From Ariolimax columbianus (taxonomy: Eukaryota; Mollusca; Gastropoda; Stylommatophora; Arionidae): 64,000 nt of DNA. Positions 1 through 10,900 of this stretch are shown here, piece after piece. The notes under the pieces are model-generated. The model was not told the origin of the DNA and did no database searches. It worked only from the letters and a program-made list of their open reading frames with translations. The stretch spans positions 120,714,264 through 120,778,263 of the forward strand of contig JAVGWX010000003.1 in assembly GCA_036924085.1 (NCBI GenBank), written 5' to 3'. The translations under genes were made by a program, and so were the position numbers. Positions within the stretch are counted from its first letter, which is position 1. The number at the start of each line of letters is the position of its first letter.

Positions 1-1849
1 CCATACTCGAGAACTGGTCTCACTCTTCCAGTGTACAGTTTCTTTAGTATGCCTTCGTCTGCTCCCCAGCTTGTGCCAGCAAGTTTCCTCATGATTGCCA
101 TTCTTTCTCTGGCTTTCATTCGGTTTCTCTCAATCTGACTTTTCCATGTCATGCGCCGATCAAATGTGACTCCCAGATAGGTTGGGTTGTCGTTTGGCTG
201 CAGGATTTTGCCATTTAGACTTAATTTGGTACTTTGGGGTTTTAATGAAAGCGAGAATATTGTGCATGTTGTTTTCTCCTCGTTTATTTTGACCAGCCAT
301 GAGTTCGCCCACTCTTCCAGCGATGTTAGGGCCGCCTGCATCTGATTTCTTGCTATGGTGAGATTCTTTTCAGAGGTCCACATAGCCAGATCGTCTGCAA
401 ACATTGAGCTATGGACTCTTCTTGGTATATTCTCTGTAATATCGTTTATAAATACCAGGAAGAGTGTGGGTGACAATACTCCCCCTTGGGGTACTCCCTG
501 CTCGAGTGTCACCTTTTTGCTCATCTGCCCTTGTACTTGGACTCTGGCCGTTCTTTGTTTGAGGTAGTGGTTGATCCACTTGTACATCTTCCCACAGACA
601 TCACTTCTTCTTAGCTTGACTCTAAGTCCATTTTTCCAGACTTTGTCAAATGCCTTTTCCAGATCCACCCAAACAGCTACTGTGTGTTTCTGCGCCTGGT
701 AGGCATCTTCTATCTCTTGGGCTATGAGGATGACCTGGTCCTCAGTGGATCTGTGCTGCCTAAAGCCGGCTTGCTGTGGAATTAGTATTCGTTTTTCTTC
801 CAGATGCCACATCAGTCTGGTGTTTATCATCCGTTCCATCAGCTTGCCGACACAGCTCAGTAGGCTTATGGGCCTGTATCCATTTGGATCTGTTTTGTCC
901 TTTCCTGTTTTTGGTACTGGTACCAGTATTGCATCTTTCCATGCCTGTGGTACAATTCCCCTTTTCCAGCTTTGGTTCAGAACCGATAGCAGTTTCTTCT
1001 TCGCTGTTTGGCCCAGCCCCATCAGCATTTCGTTTGTTATCCCGTCTTTTCCGGGAGATTTCCTTTTCTTTAGTGTTCTCATAGCCTCTTCCATTTCGCG
1101 CATTGTTAGTTTGGCCATCATGTGCTCTTCAGGAGCCGTATTCATGTTTTCGTGTCCCTTTAGCTCTTCGCTAATGTCTGTATGCTTATCTGCAGGGACC
1201 TCGATGTGGTTTGCTCTGGCATAGTGATCGACAAAGGCGTTTGCGGCTTTCTTACCTGTGATCAAGTTCTCGCCCTGCTTGATAGTAATTTGTTTATTTG
1301 ACGGGGTTTCGTCATTCATGGCTCTGACTAGCTTCCATAGCTTGTTCCCGTCTTTGTCCAGGTTTAGACTTTCCGTTTTATTTTTCCAGCTTTCTCTTGC
1401 TGTTTGCTTGAGAGTGTGTTTGTACTTCGCCGCGGCGGCTTTGAGGGTGATGTTTGTCTCCGTGGATTTTTCTCGCTCTGCCATGTTCCTAGCATTTGTT
1501 ACTGCATCTTCCACTTTCTGCAACTCATCATTCCAGTAGGGCTTATAGTTTTTCCTAGCTCCTCTTGGGATGGTTTCAGTGGCGGCTTGCATTATTGCCT
1601 TGCTTAGGCTCTCTACCATGGGCTTCATTTTGGTGTTTCGTGTGTTGATGGTTTCACACAGCCCATCTGTCAGGATTGCAAATCTGTCCCAGTCGGCTCG
1701 TTTGTAATTCCAACGTGGGAGCGGATTTGTTTCCTGTGGGCCTACTTCCATGTCAATGGTTAGCCTGATCGGCCTGTGGTCGCTACCTGCCAGTTGGTTT
1801 AGCACCTGGCGGTCTATTTTATGGTGTATGTCCTGTGTGGAGAAGGCCA
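1..1849 (-). mobile_element. LINE-A copy 1 (RT + RNase H LINE), cut by window edge
   Basis: Minus-strand non-LTR retrotransposon fragment collinear with 4454-6302. By eye there are only about 15 mismatches over 1849 bases, so the two copies are about 99% identical. It covers the end of the endonuclease domain (GSDHRPIRLTI) and most of the reverse transcriptase; the 3' part with RNase H would lie left of position 1. It is 5'-truncated at about 1849, where it abuts the tail of an IR-A repeat. Plus-strand open frames across this stretch are antisense shadows. Confidence 0.93.
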
Positions 1850-1930
1850 GAAAGCTAATACAACCCACTACTTAAAGCCCTTTTCAAAGCGCACAAAAGA
1901 GTAACCTATATGTTGAGGGCATTCGCAAAC
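1850..1930 (+). repeat. IR-A tail fragment
   Basis: Last ~75 bases of IR-A (ACAACCCACTACTTAAAGCC, CACAAAAGAGTAACCTA), abutting the truncated 5' end of LINE-A copy 1. Confidence 0.72.
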
Positions 1931-3140
1931 AACATAAATTATTTCCCCTTTTTCAGGAATAAAATCTTATAAATGTTATTGTACTGCAAATGAGCTACGT
2001 TTTCATTTCTGTTCTTGTGAATATTATTTACAAATCTATTTGTAATCTCTAAAACCTGTGAATACGGCATAAAAGTAAACGAAAGACAGTTCATGCTTCT
2101 AGTGTAGGAGTTCAAATGATAACCACATTTATTCTGATCAAGACGATGGCTGGTGTAGTGGGAAGAGTAAGAGAAATTGAAGGATGATCTACACTTGAAA
2201 AAAAATACAATTCTTTTGCTGAAAATAAATACCGTTTCTTATTTATTTTGTTACTCTATCTAATATGTGTAGAATTTTCCAGACGTTTCCATTAATATAA
2301 TTTATTTTATGTTAAATGGATTTCAATAATTAAAAAAAAAGTAAGTCATAGTGCAGGATGAAAAAGATATGTCGCGATGGGGGAAAAAGCAAATACGCCA
2401 CCAGTCCTAACATATTAGCCAACATTTATAGATGCCATGGTGACCTGGTGTCCGAGATTTGTCATGCCCTTTCATAATTGATAATGATAGACATTCTTAT
2501 GCTTGTTAAAAAGAGCAGAGAAGAAAAAGGTTTCTTTGTATTCTTGACAGTTTGTTTGTCTAAAAAAAGACCTAATATAAATAGGATTACTTGACAAAAA
2601 CAAGCTGTCATCACTGAGAGACAAAAGATGCAGCAGTGAATGAGATGACAGCAGCCAGTAACTCAGTCCTGGAAACAGGATGCACTTGTGTAGTCTGGCT
2701 TAGAGAATAAGGATCAAAGAGGGAAGGCAAACCCGGTCCCAGAAATGTTGTGCTGAAACTGAATTATTTGACTTTGAAAGTGTTTTTTTAATTTTAAAAA
2801 TATTTTGGGAGCAAATTTGCATTTCAAAAGTGTGGCCCAGATAAAAGAAAGTGTATGAATCTCTGGTTCACTATCAACATGGCTTTATGTTCTCATAGAG
2901 CCGCAACAAGTGGTCTAGTCTTGTACTTGTGTTTTAGTTCTTCACGGATGCAGCCAGGCCACAGATTTGACTGGAATTCATACTAATTGACGAATTACAG
3001 GTGTGTAAATGAAAACGTGTTGTGGTTTTCCATTTAGATTAGCTATTTCGTTCATTTTATGGTGTTTTTCACTTCGATTACCCTGGCATGGTCTTTAGCT
3101 ATTTGCAAAAGTATTTCGGATACCCTGGGTCGTATTTCCA
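1931..3140. other. Intronic, AT-rich, apart from one IR-B copy
   Basis: Apart from IR-B at 2625-2770 I see no gene, transposon tip or tandem array. It separates LINE-A copies 1 and 2. Confidence 0.6.
2625..2770 (+). repeat. IR-B interspersed repeat, internally deleted
   Basis: Landmarks GATGCAGCAGTGAATGA, GACAGCAGCCAGTAACTCA, then directly GTAGTCTGGCTTAGAGAATA and GGGAAGGCAAACCCGG. The middle block (CCAAGTGGCGGCCCCGG) is missing. Confidence 0.78.
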
Positions 3141-3153
3141 TGGTCCAGTGCAT

Positions 3154-6100
3154 CTTCTTCTTCTTCTGCGTACGCAGTCAGACAGTAACCATTATTTTTT
3201 CTAAAAAAGCGGCGGTCATCCTGAGGCTCTCGCCACTGCCATAGAGCTTGTCTTGCAGTTCCACTGGTAATGGCCACATCTGCTCTCTCTGATCCCCGTA
3301 TGTCGGGCAGTTCTGCAGCAGATGTTCAGCGGTCATTTTACCAGTACCGCACGGGCATTCGTCGGTACACCCTATCTTCAATTTGTTGAATAGGTGGTAC
3401 CTCAGTCTGTTGTGGCCAGTGCAAAGTCTGAAGACAACGACCTGCTCTCTTCGGTTCAACTGGTAATAGGCATCGTTTTTGGTGTAACCAGTATGTTCGG
3501 TTTCCCATTTGGTCATGTATCTGGCTTTGATAAGCCGTTTTGACTCTTCGTACGTCATACTGGTATCTGTTTGTGGTAGTCTTGCACCTTCTTTTGCCAG
3601 TCTGTCTGCCTCCTCGTTGCCTTGGATGTTGCAGTGTGACGGAACCCACTGTACCACTACCCTTTTTGGTGCGGACTGCTGGCACAGTTTGCAGAGTGCT
3701 GCTCTTAAGTCATTAAGCTCAGTGTTTTTCTGGCTTTTTAGCGCTGTGACTACGGCGAGAGCATCTGTCAGCAGGACTATATGGCTCTCATTTTCACTGT
3801 GTGTCACCATTTCTTCCACTGCCGCCCTCAGTGCCTCTGCTCTGAAATTGCTTGTGTACTTACCAGTAGCGAATGACAGTGTTATTTTTCTGCCATTTGG
3901 TAGGTTCTGGAATGCTCCTGCCCCTCCGTTCTGTGTAGTGTTTGTTACAGAACCGTCGGTGTATGCATGGGTCCAGTCCATGCTTGGATAGCTTTTCGTT
4001 ATGAAGCTTAGGGTAGTATCTCTCCTTTCTTTTTCAGTCTGGCAGTTTTTGTTTAAAATACCTGGTATATTTTCTACCACCTCTGGAAATATATCCTGCC
4101 TCCAGGTAGGTTTTCGTACAGTAGTGATGGGTTTTGGTGTTGTTAGTGCGTTTATGGGATCTTCGTGCATCTTTGCTTTGGCTATTTCTGCAAAGTTTCT
4201 CCGCTTTAGTTTCCCATTTCCCAAATTGTTTAGTCTCTGGTGCATTGGATGGTCGGTCAGTCTTCGGAGTTTCTCTGACTGCAGCTGGGCTCTGCAGTCT
4301 CTTCTATCGGTCATGGATTGCAGTTTTGTAATCTTTTCAAGTTCTACAATTGGCGTTGACTTCATGCCACCTGTTATAATTCTCATGGCTTGGTTTTGAA
4401 GTTTGTTAACTTTATCGAAGTTTGTCTTCGCTGCTGTTGTCCATGCCGCAATGCCATACTCGAGAACTGGTCTCACTCTTCCAGTATACAGTTTCTTTAG
4501 TATGCCTTCGTCTGCTCCCCAGCTTGTGCCAGCAAGTTTCCTCATGATTGCCATTCTTTCTCTGGCTTTCATTCGGTTTCTCTCAATCTGACTTTTCCAT
4601 GTCATGCGCCGATCAAATGTGACTCCCAGATAGGTTGGGTTGTCGTTTGGCTGCAGGATTTTGCCATTTAGACTTAATTTGGTACTTTGGGGTTTTAATG
4701 AAAGCGAGAATATTGTGCATGTTGTTTTCTCCTCGTTTATTTTGACCAGCCATGAGTTCGCCCACTCTTCCAGCGATGTTAGGGCCGCCTGCATCTGATT
4801 TCTTGCTATGGTGAGATTCTTTTCAGAGGTCCACATAGCCAGATCGTCTGCAAACATTGAGCTATGGACTCTTCTTGGTATATTCTCTGTAATATCGTTT
4901 ATAAATACCAGGAAGAGTGTGGGTGACAATACTCCCCCTTGGGGTACTCCCTGCTCGAGTGTCACCTTTTTGCTCATCTGCCCTTGTACTTGGACTCTGG
5001 CCGTTCTTTGTTTGAGGTAGTGGTTGATCCACTTGTACATCTTCCCACAGACATCACTTCTTCTTAGCTTGACTCTAAGTCCATTTTTCCAGACTTTGTC
5101 AAATGCCTTTTCCAGATCCACCCAAACAGCTACTGTGTGTTTCTGTGCCTGGTAGGCATCTTCTATCTCCTGGGCTATGAGGACGACCTGGTCCTCAGTG
5201 GATCTGTGCTGTCTAAAAACGGCTTGCTGTGGAATTAGTATTCGTTTTTCTTCCAGATGCCACATCAGTCTGGTGTTTATTATCCGTTCCATCAGCTTGC
5301 CGACACAGCTCAGTAGGCTTATGGGCCTGTATCCATTTGGATCTGTTTTGTCCTTTCCTGTTTTTGGTACTGGTACCAGTATTGCATCTTTCCATGCCTG
5401 TGGTACAATTCCCCTTTTCCAGCTTTGGTTCAGGACCGATAGCAGTTTCTTCTTCGCTGTTTGGCCCAGCCCCATCAGCATTTCGTTTGTTATCCCGTCT
5501 TTTCCGGGAGATTTCCTTTTCTTTAGTGTTCTCATAGCCTCTTCCATTTCGCGCATTGTTAGTTTGGCCATCATGTGCTCTTCAGGAGCCGTATTCATGT
5601 TTTCGTGTCCCTTTAGCTCTTCGCTAATGTCTGTATGCTTATCTGCAGGGACCTCGATGTGGTTTGCTCTGGCATAGTGATCGACAAAGGCGTTTGCGGC
5701 TTTCTTACCTGTGATCAAGTTCTCGCCCTGCTTGATAGTAATTTGTTTATTTGACGGGGTTTCGTCATTCATGGCTCTGACTAGCTTCCATAGCTTGTTC
5801 CCGTCTTTGTCCAGGTTTAGACTTTCCGTTTTATTTTTCCAGCTTTCTCTTGCTGTTTGCTTGAGAGTGTGTTTGTACTTCGCCGCGGCGGTTTTGAGGG
5901 CGATGTTTGCCTCCATGGATTTTTCTCGCTCTGCAATGTTCCTAGCATTTGTTACTGCATCTTCCACTTTCTGCAACTCATCATTCCAGTAGGGCTTATA
6001 GTTTTTCCTAGCTCCTCTTGGGATGGTTTCAGTGGCGGCTTGCATTATTGCCTTGCTTAGGCTCTCTACCATGGGCTTCATTTTGGTGTTTCGTGTGTTG

Positions 6101-6409
6101 ATGGTTTCACACAGCCCATCTGTCAGGATTGCAAATCTGTCCCAGTCGGCTCGTTTGTAATTCCAACGTGGGAGCGGTTTTGTTTCCTGTGGGCCTACTT
6201 CCATGTCAATGGTTAGCCTGATCGGCCTGTGGTCGCTACCTGCCAGTTGGTTTAGCACCTGGCGGTCTATTTTATGGTGTATGTCCTGTGTGGAGAAGGC
6301 CAAATCTGGAGTCGAGGTGGTATGCCATGTTCTTGAATAGAAGCTAGGGCTATCCTCCGGCCTATTGATTAGGGAGAGATTTGCATCTATCTCCCAATCT
6401 TCCACTTCG
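3154..6409 (-). mobile_element. LINE-A copy 2: 5'-truncated non-LTR retrotransposon with open frame
   Basis: Insertion delimited by a 13-bp target-site duplication TGGTCCAGTGCAT (3141-3153 and 6410-6422). The reading frame is open from the truncated 5' end to a TGA at 3178-3180. Domains in order: end of an AP-type endonuclease (TSTPDLAF, GSDHRPIRL), reverse transcriptase ([21 protein letters not shown], catalytic FADDLAMW), RNase H ([32 protein letters not shown]) and a C-terminal Cys/His knuckle (CTDECPCGTG..EHLLQNC). The 3' UTR is about a dozen bases, including the palindrome CTGCGTACGCAG, then (AAG)n instead of poly(A). RNase H plus RT suggests the I group of LINEs. It lies in an intron in the same sense as the host gene. 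Confidence 0.95.
3178..6409 (-). CDS. LINE-A polyprotein, N-terminally truncated (endonuclease end, RT, RNase H)
   Basis: About 1077 codons without a stop. The protein would nick target DNA, reverse-transcribe the element RNA from the nick and remove RNA with its RNase H. Catalytic signatures look intact: the RT Asp pair in FADDLAMW; RNase H Asp in YTDGS and in LLTDALAVV; and the HCN...[10 protein letters not shown] segment. The N-terminal endonuclease catalytic residues are missing because of 5' truncation, so this copy should not be autonomous. The frame continues upstream to 6561 only by chance, through flanking DNA beyond the target duplication. Confidence 0.9.
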
Positions 6410-6574
6410 TGGTCCAGTGCATGAACTTCAGGAGATTGGCATCCTTCGTTCTGTTTGCTGACAGTGCCGGTTTTGGTGTGGCTGGGAAATGTACACAGGG
6501 GCAAATAATAATGGACTAACACATTGCCTTGGAGAGATTGGGCCTGGCCGATTAACAACATGTCAATGACAAGT

Positions 6575-6770
6575 GAGTGATGTTGTCAAGAGGTAAGGCA
6601 CTCGCCTCTCAAAGCTATGAACAGAAACGGTGGACGATCGAGTTTCGCAAGTTTCAAGCGACTCCTGGCCTCAACGTGGGACCAAAGTGCCTGCACCCTG
6701 AGTTACTTCCAGTCGTCTTGACTTATGTCTTGCCACTGGTCCAAGGTAGCTTGGGACCAGGTTAATGACC
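6575..6770 (+). repeat. Possible tRNA-SINE remnant
   Basis: TGTTGTCAAGAGGTAAGGCA near 6583-6602 looks like a tRNA D-arm, and CGAGTTTCGCA near 6640 could be a degenerate B box. No tail or duplication was seen. Confidence 0.4.
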
Positions 6771-6867
6771 AGTTTCTTCTTCCCTATAATCCAAATACAG
6801 TGCAAGCTACACCATGAAGACAAAACAGTTTGAAGATGTCGCTATTATCGATTGCGATGGGCAACTT

Positions 6868-7708
6868 CTTCTTCTTCTTACGCTGTCAGACGTCAACTTG
6901 AATTTGTTCGAAGAAAGCAGCTGTCATCCTGAGGCTGTCGACACTGCCATAGAGCTTGTCTAGTGCTGGCACTGGTGATGGCCACATGTGCTTTCTCTGG
7001 TCCTTGTATGTTGGGCAATTTTGCGGCAGATGTGCAGCGGTCATTTTCCCTGTACCACAGGTGCATTCGTCAGTGTCACCTATCTTCAGTTTATTGAATA
7101 GATGGTACCTCAGTCTGTTGTGGCCTGTGCGGAGTCTGAAGACCATGACCTGCTCTTTTCTGTTCAACTGGTAGTAGGCATAATTTTTTGTGTAGCCAGT
7201 ATGTTCTGTTTCCCATTTGGCCATGTATCTGGCCCTAATAAATCTTTTGGACTCTTTGTTGGTCACACTAGAATCTGGTTGTGGTAGTCTTGCACTTTCT
7301 TTTGCCAGTCTGTCTGCCTCCTCATTGCTTTGGATGTTACAGTGGGATGGAACCCACTGTACCACTACTCTTTTTGGTGCGAACTGCTGGCATAGTTGAC
7401 AGAGTACTGCTCTTAAATCATTAAGTTCAGTATTTTTCTGGCTTGTTAGTGCTGTAACCATGGCCAGGGTATCTGTAAACAGGACTATCTGGCTTTCATT
7501 GCTTTCGCCTGTCAGCATTGCTTTTGCTGCAGCCTTCAGTGCCTCTGCCTCCGCTCTGAAATTGCTTGAGAGTTTTCCAGTTGCCACTGACAGTGTTATT
7601 TTTCTACCATTTGTTAGGTTCAGGAATACCCCTCCCCCTCCATTCTGTGTTGTGTTTGTTACAGAACCGTCGGTGTATGCATGGGTCGAGTCCATGCTTG
7701 GGTTGTTT
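6868..7708 (-). mobile_element. LINE-A copy 3: RNase H end, with 20-bp TSD
   Basis: 5'-truncated copy carrying RNase H ([24 protein letters not shown]) and the C-terminal Cys/His knuckle, open from about 7708 to 6886. It is flanked by a perfect 20-bp duplication starting TCGATTGCGATGGG (6848-6867 and 7709-7728). The 3' end again has (GAA/AAG)n. The right duplication lies about 85 nt from the intersectin SH3D exon donor. Confidence 0.94.
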
Positions 7709-7812
7709 TCGATTGCGATGGGCAACTTAACTAACTATATTCTCATGGAATCTGAAAGCAAAAGTTAAGTAAAATTCTATTGTATTGCTTCCAGATCCAC
7801 TTCTTTGCGTAC

Positions 7813-7934
7813 CTGCAGCTCTCCTTCCCACCATCCTCGTGGACTTTTTTGTCTCACATTGATCAGATTTCCAATCTCAAGGCTCAGCTGTCCAGTTCCT
7901 GTTGCTACATATGGGGCTATCACTTTAGCAATTT
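7813..7934 (-). CDS. ITSN: Intersectin exon: SH3D, first part
   Basis: 122-nt exon encoding [20 protein letters not shown] and ending [19 protein letters not shown] and the [15 protein letters not shown] opening match vertebrate SH3D. Acceptor TTCTGTGCAG|AA, donor CTGCAG|GTACGC, phase 0. The exon with the closing GWFPxNYV strand was not found down to position 1 and must lie beyond the left edge. A LINE-A fragment sits in the intron about 85 nt past the donor. Confidence 0.97.
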
Positions 7935-10900
7935 CTGCACAGAAGAAAATATAACTGAACTTCACATAACTTTTAGACCACACATTTTGAGGGTCAATTT
8001 AAATAAACATATAAACCAATCTACGGAGCATACAAAACAAAATAACAATAATCAGTGCATCATATAATTATGAAAAACTTCATTGAAAACAGATTAGAGA
8101 TATGCTGCTTTAATTTGTTTACAAAATACCATGCTTCAAAGAAATGTAACCAATATTCAGTGTATATGATTATAAACAATGTAGATATTCTACATACATT
8201 TTATATATGAGGTTTCTCATATGGCAAATGAAAGCCCACTTTACAAGACATTGCAGTTTAAATTTTGACATATCCGTTTAATACAACAAGGGTTAGGATG
8301 AAGATAGGCAAAGGCAAAGGCAGCCGTCCATCATAGACGATGATGGCATAATTAATTTTGCTAGCGCTATTTTTAGCAAGGATTAACTGCGCTACTTTTT
8401 ATCCTCACTCTCTCTGTCTCGAGCCGCCCAACCCCAGTGGCAAGTCAAGGACAAGACGACTAGGGGGCGACTACGAGATGCAGGGGACTCCGCATCAAGC
8501 GCCCGTGAAAAAGACGGCGGAGTCCAGAGTCGAATCCACACCACCAGATCACGACGCCGACGGCTTAACCACTTCACCATGGAATTCAAGCATTAAGGAT
8601 GAACCAAACTCAAAGCAATAAGCCACTCTAAAAGAGGAGAAATTCAGCTATACAGATATTTTTAAGAAGTAGTCTTTGTGTATGGAAGACCTCATATGTG
8701 GTTATAGCACAAGTTTATCTTATTAGTTTTTAAAGAAAAACACAAAGAAATCACATTATTGTGATAAAATTTATAACCAGCTTGCCCTGCTAGTATTGTT
8801 TCAGAGTGGTCCGACACAGTCTTTGTGTACGACACAAAGATATGGATAGCACCACTGCTACACGTATAGCATGTCATAAGAGGCGACTAACTATGTGACA
8901 TGGCATAACACAGGCCATTATTCATAGGCTTTTCAGTCTTTGCAGACCCTGCGTGTGGCACCCTGTGAGTAGCCTCTCAGGGCACAAGCCTGGGCACTGA
9001 ATATGGAGACCCTGGGCTACCCAAACTGAGGATCTCCCTATCGGCCTCGCTGGTGAATAATCCAAAGGAATGCAAAGCATGACAATTTGGCACCAGCTCA
9101 GCTGCAGGAATGAGTTCGCAATTTTAAAACCATCCGCCTTAGGTGCTACCACTCCGAATTTTCTGTCTCAGTTTATTCCTGTAGCCCTACCCTCTCCTGA
9201 GGTTTCCACAAGGCAGTGGAGTCGTTGCCCGCAGATGCTAGTTACTCCAGACATCCGATGATACTCTCATCCTCCCAAAACTAGCCAGCACTCTCTGGGA
9301 CTTGCGGGTTTAAAATCAGAGTTCCTCCTCTCATAGGCAAACTGCCTGAACAGGTTAACGAGCTTCGTCTACCCAGGTTTAGAGTCAGAGTTTACCTTCT
9401 CTTAGATTGGCTGCCAACCAAGGCTAATAAGCTCAATCTGCCCACCATGACTAATTGGTTTGTTAATAGCAGTCCAGATGGTGCTTAACAGGCTGCGAGT
9501 CTAGTTTGAGTCTTTTAAGATGGACTTGCGAGAAACTGGTTGTATACAAACTCTGCAAAATCTTCTAAACCAATATAAAGACGTTAAGTTAGGTACTAAC
9601 ATAAAATTATTATATGTTGTAAAATTATAGACACGGGTACAAATTGTAAACAAATAACAAAATATGCCGAAGTTTGTAAAAATGAATAAGCACCTATCAA
9701 CGGTCTGTTTCCAATTAAATAATCCAAACCAACATACTTACCTGGTTTTTTAACACTTTTCTGCTCTGGCTGCAATAGAAGACATCAAATAAAAATAGTT
9801 ATTAGAAATTCAACATAAAGTAATTATTTATGTAATATTATGTTAACATTACAATTATTTTAGTTTCTTGAAAATGGTAGACATCTGTCAATCTCAGGCA
9901 ACCTTGTTTCTCCATTTCCTAAAGACACTGCCATCCTGAATTGGATCTTTTAATTTCATCTTAAGCCAATTCATTTTGGTTATTTACATGTTTTCTTTCC
10001 CCCTATTTTAACTTACTTATCTTAACGTCTTAATACTGGTTTAGAAGACTCTGCAGAGTCTGCATACAACCAGTTTCATTTACATTACCTTGCTCTAAAA
10101 GCTACGCGCATACAATCTATTAGCTACGCGCATATTATCTATTCTTAAATGCATTAATTGTCCCTGTCTCCAATATTTCCTGTGACAATGCAATCCAAGC
10201 ATTCACCAGTCTCTGACTAAAAAAATATTTCCTAATATCTAATCTGTACCATTCTTTAGTTAATTTGTAATTATGTCTTCTTGTTCTAGTAGGTGGTCGT
10301 ATTTTGAAAAACTTGTTATAGTCTAATTTATTCGTTCCTTTGATTATCTTATAAACCTGTATTAAGTCACCTCAAATTCTTCTCATTTCTAGACAATCTG
10401 GGCGGATTTTTCTATCTTTCCTCATAACTATAATTCTGGAATCCCACTATCAGCTTTGTCGCTCTTTTTTGTATCCTTTCCAGCATATTTATATCTTCTC
10501 TATGATACGGACTCCACACTTGAACAGTTTGACGTCTGTAGTCGCTGTATCTTACCCACATATAATATTGTCAATATATTTCAGCCGTTCATAAAACATG
10601 AAAATCAAGCATTATAGTTATTCTTAGATATGAAGAGGCTCAGTAAATAGGTCACAAATTGCTAAAAAATAACCAAAGTCAGACAAACTTGGAAACCATT
10701 TATTATTGCACTTAAATTACCACTTATTTCTCAACATAATTTCTGCCAACATTGATTCGCTTATCCCATAACTTTATCAGTGCACAAAAAACCTGCAATA
10801 TAGCCTTTGGTCTGCTGTGTCAGCCACATCTGCACTTCTTGTTCAACTTCTTTGCCATTCCCAAAACATCTGCCGTCAAGGTGGGTTTTTAGTGCACCAA

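Noticed and set aside
724..1224. 166-codon plus-strand open frame (also seen at 5177-5677)
   Set aside because: It is the antisense strand of LINE-A reverse transcriptase; it appears in both copies only because the LINE is conserved there.
6410..6561. N-terminal 50 codons of the long LINE-A frame
   Set aside because: The target duplication at 6410-6422 shows these codons are flanking DNA read through by chance.
1850..7812. Closing exon of SH3D
   Set aside because: Searched the minus strand for GWFPxxYV-type coding with splice sites and found none; it must be left of the window.
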